Assembly: GCF_900890425.1 (NCBI RefSeq)
Contig: NZ_CAAHFG010000001.1
Location: 992,001 to 1,056,000 of the forward strand
Direction: 5' to 3'
From: Pontiella desulfatans
GTDB lineage: Bacteria > Verrucomicrobiota > Kiritimatiellia > Kiritimatiellales > Pontiellaceae
DNA length: 64,000 bases
Both the position numbers and the translations under genes were made by a program. The notes under the pieces were generated by a model, which saw nothing but the letters and a program-made list of their open reading frames with translations, was not told the DNA's origin and did no database searches. The number at the start of each line of letters is the position of its first letter. Position 1 is the stretch's first letter. Shown here one piece after another: positions 36,440 through 44,478 of this stretch.

Positions 36440-36444
36440 AACTA

Positions 36445-37242
36445 ATGAAGGCGTATATAGACCATTTTGTTGAAGAGCTGTTATCCACCGGTCGGTACAG
36501 TTTTTCGCGCTCCGAAATCAGTGCCCGTTTCGATGTTGGCGACGATGCGTTGCGGCAATCCCTTCATCGCTTGGCACGGGCGGGAAAGATCCAGCCTCTT
36601 CGGGGTGGTTTCTATGTCATTGTCCCGCCTGAGTACAAAAGTCGGGGCATGTTGCCGCCTGAGATGATAATTGATGACTTAATGCGTCATATCGGTCGCA
36701 CATATTATGTTGGCCTTCTATCAGCCTCGGCATTGCACGGTGCTGCGCATCAGCAACCTCAGAGCTTTGCAACCATCATTTCAAAGCCATCGATCCGTTC
36801 CATACAGGTTCAGGGACTCAATCTGGTTTTTCCTGTTAAGTCGGTCCTTCCATCAATGGGCATTGAAAAGAGAAAGTCGCCCTCGGGCTATTTCGAGCTC
36901 TCTTCTCCGGAGCTGACCGCAATAGACCTACTCATCTATTATCGCCAATGCGGCGGAGTTGCGGCTGTTGTTCCTGTGCTTGAAGAACTCATTGAACTGA
37001 TGGACGGGGTGCGGCTTGCAAGGATGATCGGGGTAGATATCCATACCGCTCCCGTTCAGCGTCTGGGTTTTATTCTGGATGTGGTCCTTGGAGAAGGTGA
37101 ATTGGGAGCGGCGGTGATGAGTGTGTTGGAAAAACGGGATTATTTCCACATTCCCCTCGTTCCTGGAGTGAAAAACGGCAATTGCCCGATTGATTCCAAG
37201 TGGAAGATAAACGTCAATGCCGATCTGGAGGATGAACTTTGA
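36445..37242 (+). CDS. abiEi: AbiEi-type antitoxin (type IV toxin-antitoxin)
   Basis: 265 residues from ATG 36445. An N-terminal winged-helix segment (FSRSEISARFDVGDDALRQSL, then ARAGKIQPLRGGFYVI) precedes the AbiEi-antitoxin domain (YYVGLLSASALHGAAHQQP, SPELTAIDLLIYY). The family represses the operon and counteracts the nucleotidyltransferase toxin without direct binding. No clear ribosome site; the leader contains the palindromic operator. The toxin start overlaps the stop by four bases. Base composition is more AT-rich than the flanking core genes, suggesting transfer. Confidence 0.85.
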   Translation: MKAYIDHFVEELLSTGRYSFSRSEISARFDVGDDALRQSLHRLARAGKIQPLRGGFYVIVPPEYKSRGMLPPEMIIDDLMRHIGRTYYVGLLSASALHGAAHQQPQSFATIISKPSIRSIQVQGLNLVFPVKSVLPSMGIEKRKSPSGYFELSSPELTAIDLLIYYRQCGGVAAVVPVLEELIELMDGVRLARMIGVDIHTAPVQRLGFILDVVLGEGELGAAVMSVLEKRDYFHIPLVPGVKNGNCPIDSKWKINVNADLEDEL

Positions 37243-38018
37243 TTCCCCGCGCCTATATAACCCATTGGAAACAGCATGCGCCTTGGATCAGCGATGCACA
37301 GGTTGAGCAGGATCTCGTCATCTCCCGCGCACTAGTTGATATATATTCCGATAAGCTGCTGTCAAACTCCTTGGCCTTTCGTGGCGGAACGGCACTACAC
37401 AAGCTCTATTTTTCTCCCGCACCGCGATATTCGGAGGACATCGATCTGGTTCAGATCCGTCCCGAACCCATCGGAGCTGTCATAGACCGCTTACGTGAAG
37501 TGCTTAACTATTTAGAACCTCCTAATATCAAGCAGAAGGATCGAAATACAACACTCATCTTTCGTTTTGAAACCGAGGTGGAACCGGTGATCCGAATGCG
37601 GTTGAAGGTCGAGATTAACTGCCGGGAACACGACTTTGTATTTGGATCCATCAAAAAAGACTATGACGTGGACTCACCGTGGTTTTCCGGGATGGCGGAG
37701 CTAACCACGTTTGAGCTGGAGGAACTGCTCGCCACCAAGGTTCGCGCGCTCTACCAGCGCCGAAAGGGGCGCGACTTGTTCGATCTCTGGTACGCAGATC
37801 AAAAGGCCGACATCGACTGGCCGCGTGTCATGGATGCATTCCGTACGATCATGACGAACGACGGCACCCCCGTCACCAACCGCCAGCTACAGCTCAATCT
37901 CGAGGAGAAGGTCAACCACCCCGACTTCCTCGCAGACATCCGAAACCTGCTGAGGCCGGAACTCGCAATAGAGCTTGAGGACATGAACCTGAATTTTCTT
38001 GGGATTACGAATGAATAA
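37239..38018 (+). CDS. abiEii: AbiEii-type nucleotidyltransferase toxin
   Basis: 259 residues starting at TTG 37239, overlapping the antitoxin stop (TTGA); no in-frame ATG lies close enough to replace it. FRGGTALHKLY (about 48-57) and YSEDIDL (64-70) are the GS and DxD motifs of the DNA polymerase beta-like fold, and KGRDLFDLWY (about 176-185) is the conserved C-terminal motif. AbiEii-type toxins block growth, reportedly by acting on tRNA 3' ends with a nucleotide substrate; this gives abortive phage defence. The gene overlaps the following methylase by eight bases. Confidence 0.88.
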   Translation: MIPRAYITHWKQHAPWISDAQVEQDLVISRALVDIYSDKLLSNSLAFRGGTALHKLYFSPAPRYSEDIDLVQIRPEPIGAVIDRLREVLNYLEPPNIKQKDRNTTLIFRFETEVEPVIRMRLKVEINCREHDFVFGSIKKDYDVDSPWFSGMAELTTFELEELLATKVRALYQRRKGRDLFDLWYADQKADIDWPRVMDAFRTIMTNDGTPVTNRQLQLNLEEKVNHPDFLADIRNLLRPELAIELEDMNLNFLGITNE

Positions 38019-39078
38019 CGCTGCTCCAACCATAGACCTTAAAGATTTCCCAACGACTCGTTATCGTGGGAGCAAGCGGAAAATGCTTCCTTGGATGCAG
38101 AACCATCTTTCAGGGTTGGAGTATGGCAGTGTGCTTGATCTGTTTGGTGGTACGGGAAGTGTTAGCTTTATGTTTAAGCAAATGGGGAAAAGGGTGGTCT
38201 ATAATGACCATTTACAGTTCAACCATTTGATAGGAAAAGCCCTGATTGAAAATGACAACGTCCATTTCCCCGAGGCAGAAATCAACAATCTTTTTACCGG
38301 GGTTCCGGAAACGGATTTCATCCGCAATAACTTCAAGGGCATCTATTACACGGAGGATGAAAACTGCGAATTAGAGGTCGTTGCTGGAAATATCCGTAAG
38401 CTTAGGGCGGGATCTTATAAACAAGCGCTCGCCTATTATGCTCTTTTCCAGGCGTGTCTTGTTAAGCGACCTTTCAATCTTTTTCATCGCGCAAACCTTA
38501 GCATCCGCTTGGCCAAGGTGGATCGAAATTTCGGAAACAAGACCACTTGGGAGCGGCCCTTCGAGGAGTTGATGACACGATACATTAAGGAAATCAACAG
38601 CGCCGTTTTTGTTGGCAAGGAGAAGTGCCGATCAACTTGTTTTGACGCTCTGGATGCCCCTGTGAATGTAGATCTCGTATATATTGATCCCCCGTACCTG
38701 TTTAACACGAGAGGCAATGAAACGTCAGACTATCTCCGTTGCTACCATTTTCTAGAGGGGCTGGCGCGGTTTTCGGAATGGGAATCACTGATTGATCGCG
38801 AGACGATTAATTTCCGGATGGCACCTGAACAGAAAAATCGATGGATTGACAAGGAGAGCATCTATGAATCCTATGATTTGCTCTTTGAGAAGTTCCGGGA
38901 TAGCATAATTGCCATCTCGTATAAAAAAGGCGGGATACCATCCGTCGAATTCCTGCGCAAGCAACTGAAAAGGCATGGGCGGAGGGTTAGTACGAAAACA
39001 TGCCACTATAAATATGCATTAAATCATCAGAACGGAAATGCCTCAAAAAATAGGGAAGTATTGTTTATCGCCGAATAA
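38011..39078 (+). CDS. D12-class DNA N6-adenine methylase
   Basis: 355 residues from ATG 38011. TRYRGSKRKMLPWM resembles the Dam-type N-terminal segment, DLFGGTGS (43-50) is the SAM-binding motif and DPPY (226-229) the catalytic motif. The central ~150 residues are the target-recognition part; the specificity cannot be read. There is no restriction endonuclease next to it. The start overlaps the toxin end (ATGAATAA), so it seems to be translated with the AbiE pair. As an orphan it could mark self DNA or be a remnant of a restriction system. Confidence 0.85.
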   Translation: MNNAAPTIDLKDFPTTRYRGSKRKMLPWMQNHLSGLEYGSVLDLFGGTGSVSFMFKQMGKRVVYNDHLQFNHLIGKALIENDNVHFPEAEINNLFTGVPETDFIRNNFKGIYYTEDENCELEVVAGNIRKLRAGSYKQALAYYALFQACLVKRPFNLFHRANLSIRLAKVDRNFGNKTTWERPFEELMTRYIKEINSAVFVGKEKCRSTCFDALDAPVNVDLVYIDPPYLFNTRGNETSDYLRCYHFLEGLARFSEWESLIDRETINFRMAPEQKNRWIDKESIYESYDLLFEKFRDSIIAISYKKGGIPSVEFLRKQLKRHGRRVSTKTCHYKYALNHQNGNASKNREVLFIAE

Positions 39079-39102
39079 GTTTGTGCATGGAGAAGGGGAA
39101 GC

Positions 39103-39825
39103 ATGATGGTGTTTAAGAAAACGTATAGTTTAATATCTGGATTCTTGAATATATATTGGGAATCTGTCGTTCTGGGGGTGGTGTTAGTAACTGCTCTAAT
39201 ATTATTTATTCTTTACCGTCAGAGTGACGAAACATCTGCTCCATTGCTGTCAGGGTTTCTCACGGGGTGCGTAATTCTTTTGCTACAACTGTGCTTTGAT
39301 TTGCGGAAGAGCAAGGAGTTGTTAAAGCTTAAGCAGTTGAGGATTAAGCGAATCCTTCCTTATCGTGAGGGAAAGGGTTTTTACGAGTCACTGGTGGCTG
39401 AGGCAAATCATTCGATTGATTGTGCGGGCATAACGATGTCGAGGTTTGTTGATGATTTTGCTCATCCTCGCAGAGGAGATTCCCAGGCTTTATTGCAAGC
39501 TCTTGAACGCGGTGTAAACGTGCGCTTTTTGGTTCCACATGAAAACTATTTATCCGAAGCAGATAAAGTACGAGCTTCAAAATCTATAGAACGAATAACC
39601 CAAATAGCAGCAGAGACAAGAACTGGAACAATAGAGATGCGCGTCTTCAATCATTCACCTGCACATAGCATATTCATATCAGATGATGATTGTCTTTTGG
39701 GTCCGGTATTCCCCGATGTAGTAAGCAAAGATTCTCCGGCTGTTCATACTCTTAAGAAAAGTAGTTTTGCTAAACCTTATATAGAATATTTCGAGAGTGA
39801 ATGGGGTAATGCAAACAGCATTTAG
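39103..39825 (+). CDS. Membrane-anchored protein with degenerate phospholipase-D-like domain
   Basis: 240 residues. Two hydrophobic helices (about 20-38 and 47-65) anchor a cytoplasmic domain (about 80-240) whose pattern (GFYESLVAEANHSIDCAGI, LLQALERGVNVRFLVPHENY, HSIFISDD) fits the PLD fold. The HKD motif H-x-K-x4-D appears as His188-x-Ile190-x4-Asp195: the lysine is replaced by isoleucine, so hydrolase activity is doubtful; it may be a sensor or binding domain. A single motif per chain would imply dimerisation. The region is markedly AT-rich. The next gene starts inside its end. I know no exact match; a membrane effector or sensor role is inferred from context. Confidence 0.6.
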   Translation: MMVFKKTYSLISGFLNIYWESVVLGVVLVTALILFILYRQSDETSAPLLSGFLTGCVILLLQLCFDLRKSKELLKLKQLRIKRILPYREGKGFYESLVAEANHSIDCAGITMSRFVDDFAHPRRGDSQALLQALERGVNVRFLVPHENYLSEADKVRASKSIERITQIAAETRTGTIEMRVFNHSPAHSIFISDDDCLLGPVFPDVVSKDSPAVHTLKKSSFAKPYIEYFESEWGNANSI

Positions 39826-40795
39826 TGTGATATGTCCTTCCCGTCTACACCTTTCCCTGATCGGAATGGGCCATGCTGGATACCGGGTGAATGGGGGGAT
39901 TGGTTTTGCGTTGAATGCGCCTTCGTTGGATATTCAGTTCTCCATTTCTTCCGAGCCGGGAATCGATATTCAAGATGTTCGCGAGTTTCCGTTTGAGACG
40001 ATACAGATCCAGCAACTGCAGGCCTTGCTTGGCGGCTTCATAAGCAACAACAAGATTGCGCAAGGTGTCCGCATTCATGTCGGCGGTTCCACCCCGACAC
40101 ACGGAGGGTTTGGTTCGAGTACGGCGATTCGTTTGGCTTGTCTTGAGGGAATGTCCCATCTGTTCAATTTGGAAGCATCGCGTGAAGAACTTGTTGTGGC
40201 ATCAGGGCGAGGAGGCACATCGGGTATTGGGATCAATACTTACTTTGATGGCGGGTTTGTTTTTGATGTGGGGCATGCGGCGGAAGGGTCGGATTTTGCC
40301 CCGTCGCATTCGAGAACCGGGCATGATCCCTCACTTGCATTGATTCAGATGCCAATGCCCCAATGGGAAATCGGTGTTTGTATTCCCAGGCAGATTCCGC
40401 TTAAGACCCAGTTGGAAGAACAGCATTTTTTCCGTAGCCATTGTCCGCTTCCGGCCTGCGACATCCATGAAATCCTGTATCATTCGGTATATGGGATCAC
40501 GGCTTCTGTAAAAGAACGGGACTTTGGCCGCTTTTGCGGTGCCGTTCGTGCCCTACAGCGCACGGCATGGAAAAAAGGGGAGCGTACGCTTTATGGCGAG
40601 CGGCTGCAGCAGGTCGAAGATGCGATTTATGATGCCGGTGCTTTGGCTGTTGGCATGAGCAGCTTGGGGCCGGGACTCTTTTTCCTTGGGGATGATGTTC
40701 CAACGAAGATAGAAGCATTACGCAAGCAGCTGCCCACCTGCGAATGGCTTTCAACCTCTGTGCGGAACTCAGGCCGGGAGGTTGAGGATGGCTGA
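39809..40795 (+). CDS. Beta-RFAP-synthase-like protein of the GHMP superfamily
   Basis: 328 residues from ATG 39809 (GTG 39797 possible), overlapping the preceding gene by 17 bases. PSRLHLSLIGM at the start, THGGFGSSTAIRLA (GHMP nucleotide/phosphate loop), SGRGGTSGIGINTYFDGGFVFDVGH and GMSSLGPGLFF are hallmarks of beta-ribofuranosylaminobenzene 5'-phosphate synthase relatives. The authentic enzyme condenses PRPP with an aromatic acid in methanopterin synthesis, a pathway mainly of archaea and methylotrophs. Its presence here, coupled to a nucleotide-processing fusion protein and next to an abortive-infection locus, suggests a repurposed PRPP- or nucleotide-related role. Confidence 0.75.
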   Translation: MQTAFSVICPSRLHLSLIGMGHAGYRVNGGIGFALNAPSLDIQFSISSEPGIDIQDVREFPFETIQIQQLQALLGGFISNNKIAQGVRIHVGGSTPTHGGFGSSTAIRLACLEGMSHLFNLEASREELVVASGRGGTSGIGINTYFDGGFVFDVGHAAEGSDFAPSHSRTGHDPSLALIQMPMPQWEIGVCIPRQIPLKTQLEEQHFFRSHCPLPACDIHEILYHSVYGITASVKERDFGRFCGAVRALQRTAWKKGERTLYGERLQQVEDAIYDAGALAVGMSSLGPGLFFLGDDVPTKIEALRKQLPTCEWLSTSVRNSGREVEDG

Positions 40796-42428
40796 CATCT
40801 ATTTTCTGACCTCCAATCTGGTGAAGCTTAGTCATGCCCGGCACATAGCCCGTAATCTGGATGTCCACATCAGGAAGCAGGATTATTACGGTGCGGCCTA
40901 TTCGGAACCCCGCATTGACGGGCGTGAAGAACTGCTTGACCAGAGCCTTAAAGACGGCATTCGGCGAATGGCCGGTGTGCCGATGAATTCCCAAAAGGAC
41001 GATGAGTCATTTTTGTTCGATCAAATGCCTCTGGGAGCCAGTTATTACGACTCACTGTTCTTCATTGAAGACACGTCGGTCATCATCCATGCCTTGAGTT
41101 CTTCCGAAAACGAGTTCCCCGGTACGGATGTTAAATATTGGATGAAGGAAACCTCTTTCGATCAATTAGACGCTTTGCTGAAACAGGCGGGTAATGATCG
41201 AAGGGTTACCGTTCGTTCGGATGTCTGTCTGCATATACCCCGGCCAGAGGGCTTGAAGGTTGGGGTTGGGGAATCCTTTATTCGTTTCATGGGCGAATCG
41301 TCGGGAAGCATTGTTGATAAGGAATATGAATTTGAAATCAACCCCATATTCCCTTGGCTCGATAACAAGACGTTTAATAAGTGGTTTGTTCCCAATGGCA
41401 GTCAGGTTCCAATCAGTATGCTTCCAATTGACGAGGCCACAACTGCCGATTTCCGTCAGCAATCCATAGGCAACATGTTTGAGTGGTTGTTAGAAACAGG
41501 CTTGGTTCAGAAAAAGAAAGCCCGGAAGGTGCGGCGGGGCAAACAAGCACTTTTTTCGTTCGCCCGAAACCATCTGTTTCTGGTGTCGGGGTATCCATGT
41601 TCAGGGAAAACCACCATTGGTGAATATTTAAGCCGGAATATGGGATTCCACCACATTGAAGCGAGTGATTTCATGCGGCATGCATATCACCAGCGCCATG
41701 GGTATACGTCATCGGTGCCACTGGAGCTTTTTGCTTGTAGAATACTGGAACAATTTCCGGAAACGGTGGTGGATGGTGTTTTATCTGAAATTGACCGAAC
41801 AGATCTTCCGGATGTTGTTATTACTGGGTTACGTTCGCCTGATGAGATCAGGATTTTCAAGGAACAGTATAGCGGTGCCGGTGATGTTCGGACTGTGTTT
41901 CTTGAGGCAGATACGGCCATTCGGTATGAACGAAGCGATAAACGAGGACGTGAGGATGCCCTCCGTTCTCTGAGTGAATTTGAAAAGCGCGATGGATTGC
42001 AGACAGACATGGGGCTGGGGGTAGTCGAGGGTGAAAGCCAATACCGTGTGGAAAACAATGGCCGTTTCGAGGCATTCTACAGACAGTTTGAGACGGTTTT
42101 TTCTTTGCGCCTAACCCCATTGGACCTGGAGAAAGCGAAATTCATAACCAAGTATGAGCACAACTTGGAGGGGCGTATTCTGTTGTTCTTTCTGATCGAT
42201 GAGCTTGTGGCTGATGAGCGCGAGGCATATTCAACCACAGAGATATCCAAGGGAATAAATCGAGTATTTACAGAGAATCGATTCCAAACAGAAAAGGATA
42301 ATGTCAGCCGTTACTTCAATTTTAGAAGCCATCCTTACTATCGAGCGTTTCCCGATAACGGCGTTGTTCGCTTCGCTTTATCCGCTACCGGGAGGAGCCT
42401 GGCAACAAAGCTCGCTCGCGTTGTATAG
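40788..42428 (+). CDS. Ham1-like NTP pyrophosphohydrolase-P-loop kinase-winged helix fusion
   Basis: 546 residues from ATG 40788 (GGGAGG site), overlapping the previous gene by eight bases. Residues 1-~240 resemble Ham1/RdgB non-canonical NTP pyrophosphatases of archaeal type: YFLTSNLVKL, FFIEDTSVIIHAL with the catalytic acidic pair, and EFPGTDVKYWM. Residues about 262-450 are a P-loop nucleotide-kinase-like domain: LVSGYPCSGKTTIGEYL (Walker A 268-275), then EASDFMR and VVITGLRSPDEI. The C-terminal ~95 residues look like a winged helix (STTEISKGINRVF). The three parts suggest hydrolysis and rephosphorylation of a nucleotide coupled to sensing or regulation. No such fusion is familiar to me from known systems. 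Confidence 0.75.
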   Translation: MADIYFLTSNLVKLSHARHIARNLDVHIRKQDYYGAAYSEPRIDGREELLDQSLKDGIRRMAGVPMNSQKDDESFLFDQMPLGASYYDSLFFIEDTSVIIHALSSSENEFPGTDVKYWMKETSFDQLDALLKQAGNDRRVTVRSDVCLHIPRPEGLKVGVGESFIRFMGESSGSIVDKEYEFEINPIFPWLDNKTFNKWFVPNGSQVPISMLPIDEATTADFRQQSIGNMFEWLLETGLVQKKKARKVRRGKQALFSFARNHLFLVSGYPCSGKTTIGEYLSRNMGFHHIEASDFMRHAYHQRHGYTSSVPLELFACRILEQFPETVVDGVLSEIDRTDLPDVVITGLRSPDEIRIFKEQYSGAGDVRTVFLEADTAIRYERSDKRGREDALRSLSEFEKRDGLQTDMGLGVVEGESQYRVENNGRFEAFYRQFETVFSLRLTPLDLEKAKFITKYEHNLEGRILLFFLIDELVADEREAYSTTEISKGINRVFTENRFQTEKDNVSRYFNFRSHPYYRAFPDNGVVRFALSATGRSLATKLARVV

Positions 42429-42430
42429 GA

Positions 42431-43039
42431 TTATTTCAGCGTAATCCGTCGCCCATCCAACTGAATCCGCCCCTCGGCGATCCACTGGAGGGCTTCGGGG
42501 TAGGCGATGTGCTCCTGGGCGTGGAGCTTTTCCATCATCGTTTCGAGCGTGTCGTCGTTTTCGATGGCGATCATCCTTTGGTTGATGACGGCACCGGTGT
42601 CCACGCCGGCATCGACGAAATGGACGGTGCAGCCGGTAAACTTGACGCCATAGTCGAAGGCCTGCTTTCCGCCGTCGAGGCCAGGGAAACTGGGTAGCAG
42701 GGAGGGGTGGATGTTGATCATCCGCCCGGCGAATGCGTTGAGCAGGCCGTCTTTCACAATCCGCATAAAGCCGGCGAGGGCAATGAAGTCGACATTGTGC
42801 TCCTCAAGAATCTTCAGCACGTTCTGTTCGGCCTCGCCGTCGAGCTTGGTCTTGAACGGGGCGCAGTCGAAATAGATCGCCGGAATATTGTGTTTACGGG
42901 CGCGTTCGAGAATGTAGGCATCCTTCTTGTCGGCCAGCACGCACTTGATCTCCGCATCCAGCGTTCCCGCTTCGATGGCATCAATAATCGCCTGGCAGTT
43001 GGTGCCCGATCCCGATCCGAATATCGCCAATTTCAACAT
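42431..43039 (-). CDS. purN: Phosphoribosylglycinamide formyltransferase
   Basis: 202 residues from ATG at 43039 (CTGGAG site). LAIFGSGSGTNCQAI is the phosphoribosyl substrate loop; INIHPSLLPSFPG contains the catalytic His, and HFVDAGVDTG the catalytic Asp. Transfers a formyl group from 10-formyl-THF to GAR in purine synthesis. It ends two bases from the stop of the island's last gene, so the island abuts it tightly. It is divergent from dut across a palindromic repeat. Confidence 0.95.
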   Translation of the reverse strand: MLKLAIFGSGSGTNCQAIIDAIEAGTLDAEIKCVLADKKDAYILERARKHNIPAIYFDCAPFKTKLDGEAEQNVLKILEEHNVDFIALAGFMRIVKDGLLNAFAGRMINIHPSLLPSFPGLDGGKQAFDYGVKFTGCTVHFVDAGVDTGAVINQRMIAIENDDTLETMMEKLHAQEHIAYPEALQWIAEGRIQLDGRRITLK

Positions 43040-43057
43040 GCTAAACTCCAGATAACT

Positions 43058-43131
43058 TAAACCACTAATTATCACTAATCTGCACTAATTGTGTATGGGA
43101 TTAGTGTGAATTAGTGGAGATTAGTGGTTTA
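43058..43131. repeat. Palindrome of 10-bp-phased CACTAAT units
   Basis: Three CACTAAT units at 43063, 43073 and 43083 are mirrored by three ATTAGTG units at 43100, 43110 and 43120, each at exact 10-base period, with outer arms TAAACCACTAAT and ATTAGTGGTTTA. The whole can fold into a long hairpin between purN and dut. Confidence 0.75.
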
Positions 43132-43194
43132 TGAAATTCGGAAGCAAAGATAATATGCGTCGAATTTGTTAACTATGAAAATCAGAGGGTATAC

Positions 43195-43632
43195 ATGCAT
43201 TTGAAAATCAAACCGCTTAATGACACCGCACGCGAAATCTATTCCGACCATGGCCACTTCCACGAAGGCGATGCCGGACTCGACCTCTATGTTTTGGAAG
43301 ACATCACCATTGAACCCGGCGAAACCAAACCGATCAAGCTGGGCATCGCCTGCGAGCCAGAGGATGGCCGCGCCTATTTCCTGATGCCTCGTTCGAGCAT
43401 TTCCAAAACTCCGCTGCGCATGGCCAACTCCCTCGGCCTGATCGACGGCGGCTATCGCGGCGAGCTCATGGCCATGTGCGACAACATCAAGGATTTTACC
43501 TATACCGCTGAAAAAGGACAACGCCTTTTCCAGGTCGTCGCCTGCGACTGCACCCCGATCTTTTACGAAATGGTGGAGGAACTCTCCGAAACCACGCGCG
43601 GAGCCGGGGGGTTTGGTTCCACCGGGAAATAA
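43195..43632 (+). CDS. dut: Deoxyuridine 5'-triphosphate nucleotidohydrolase
   Basis: 145 residues, trimeric dUTPase. Motifs in order: GDAGLDLYV (1), PRSSISKTPL (2), NSLGLIDGGYRGELM (3), KGQRLFQVV (4) and RGAGGFGSTGK (5). Converts dUTP to dUMP and PPi, keeping uracil out of DNA and feeding dTMP synthesis. Complete. A CGTGA-type palindrome (43642-43694) follows. Confidence 0.96.
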   Translation: MHLKIKPLNDTAREIYSDHGHFHEGDAGLDLYVLEDITIEPGETKPIKLGIACEPEDGRAYFLMPRSSISKTPLRMANSLGLIDGGYRGELMAMCDNIKDFTYTAEKGQRLFQVVACDCTPIFYEMVEELSETTRGAGGFGSTGK

Positions 43633-43641
43633 GGCAGGAAA

Positions 43642-43694
43642 GTGACGGTTGAGACGTGAGAAAAGAATCAAGGCTCAATCGTCACGCATCACGA
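43642..43694. repeat. Palindromic GTGACG/CGTCAC repeat between dut and radC
   Basis: GTGACGGTTGAG (43642-43653) pairs with CTCAATCGTCAC (43674-43685, one mismatch); related CGTGAG and GCATCACG units lie inside and outside. Could act as a terminator-like hairpin; no T tract is present. Confidence 0.6.
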
Positions 43695-43701
43695 AAACCC
43701 A

Positions 43702-44454
43702 ATGCCTGATAAAAACGAACATCTTAAATACACCGTAATCGAAGATAACTTTCGTGTCTGCGACATGCCGGCGCAACTGCGTCCGCGCGAGGAGTTCGAG
43801 CGTGTCGGGGCGGAAAATGTTTCCGATGCCGTGTTGCTGGCGTTGATTCTCCGCACGGGGACCCGGGGCATGAACGTGGTGGAGGTTGCCCAGCGGTTGC
43901 TTTCGGCCTTTGGCTCGCTGACGGCGCTGGCCAAGGCGTCGGTGAAGGATATCCAGGCAATCAACAGCATCGGACCGGTGAAGGCACAAATGATCAAGGC
44001 GGCGATGGAACTGGCGCAGCGGCTGACCCGCGAGAGTGTTGGCGAGAGCCCGATGGTGGTTACGCCCGAGCAGGCTGCCGCCGTACTGCGCGAACGCGCG
44101 CGCGTTTTACAAAAGGAAGTCTTTTGGGCGCTGATGCTCGATGCCAAGAACCGGCTCATCGGCGAACCTCAAAAGATTAGTGAAGGCACCCTGACGAGCA
44201 GCCTCGTCCATCCGCGCGAACTGTTTAAGAAAGCGTTGGAACACTCCTGCGTATCGATCATTCTCGCCCACAACCATCCCTCCGGGGATCCGGCGCCGTC
44301 GTCCGAGGATATTAAAATCACCAAGCAATTGATCGGCGCGGGAGAGGTGATGGGCATCAAGGTGCTCGACCACATCGTGATCGGCCACCGCAAATACCAC
44401 AACTCGACCGATTTCCTCAGCCTGCGCGAGGCCGGGCTGGTTCGGTTTGGATAA
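43702..44454 (+). CDS. radC: RadC-family JAB1/MPN-domain protein
   Basis: 250 residues. N-terminal helix-hairpin-helix-like part (LTALAKASVKDIQAINSIGPVK) followed by the JAMM metalloprotease-like domain with SLVHPRELFKKAL and HNHPSGDPAPSSED, the zinc site. The family was historically linked to DNA repair but its function is unsettled. Full length. Its 3' side is followed by a 70-bp tandem repeat array. Confidence 0.94.
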   Translation: MPDKNEHLKYTVIEDNFRVCDMPAQLRPREEFERVGAENVSDAVLLALILRTGTRGMNVVEVAQRLLSAFGSLTALAKASVKDIQAINSIGPVKAQMIKAAMELAQRLTRESVGESPMVVTPEQAAAVLRERARVLQKEVFWALMLDAKNRLIGEPQKISEGTLTSSLVHPRELFKKALEHSCVSIILAHNHPSGDPAPSSEDIKITKQLIGAGEVMGIKVLDHIVIGHRKYHNSTDFLSLREAGLVRFG

Positions 44455-44478
44455 TCCGCGATCACCGATCACGATTCC

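Noticed and set aside
38011-39078. Complete type II restriction-modification system
   Set aside because: Neither neighbour resembles a restriction endonuclease; the upstream genes are AbiE and the downstream one is a membrane PLD-like protein with a degenerate motif.
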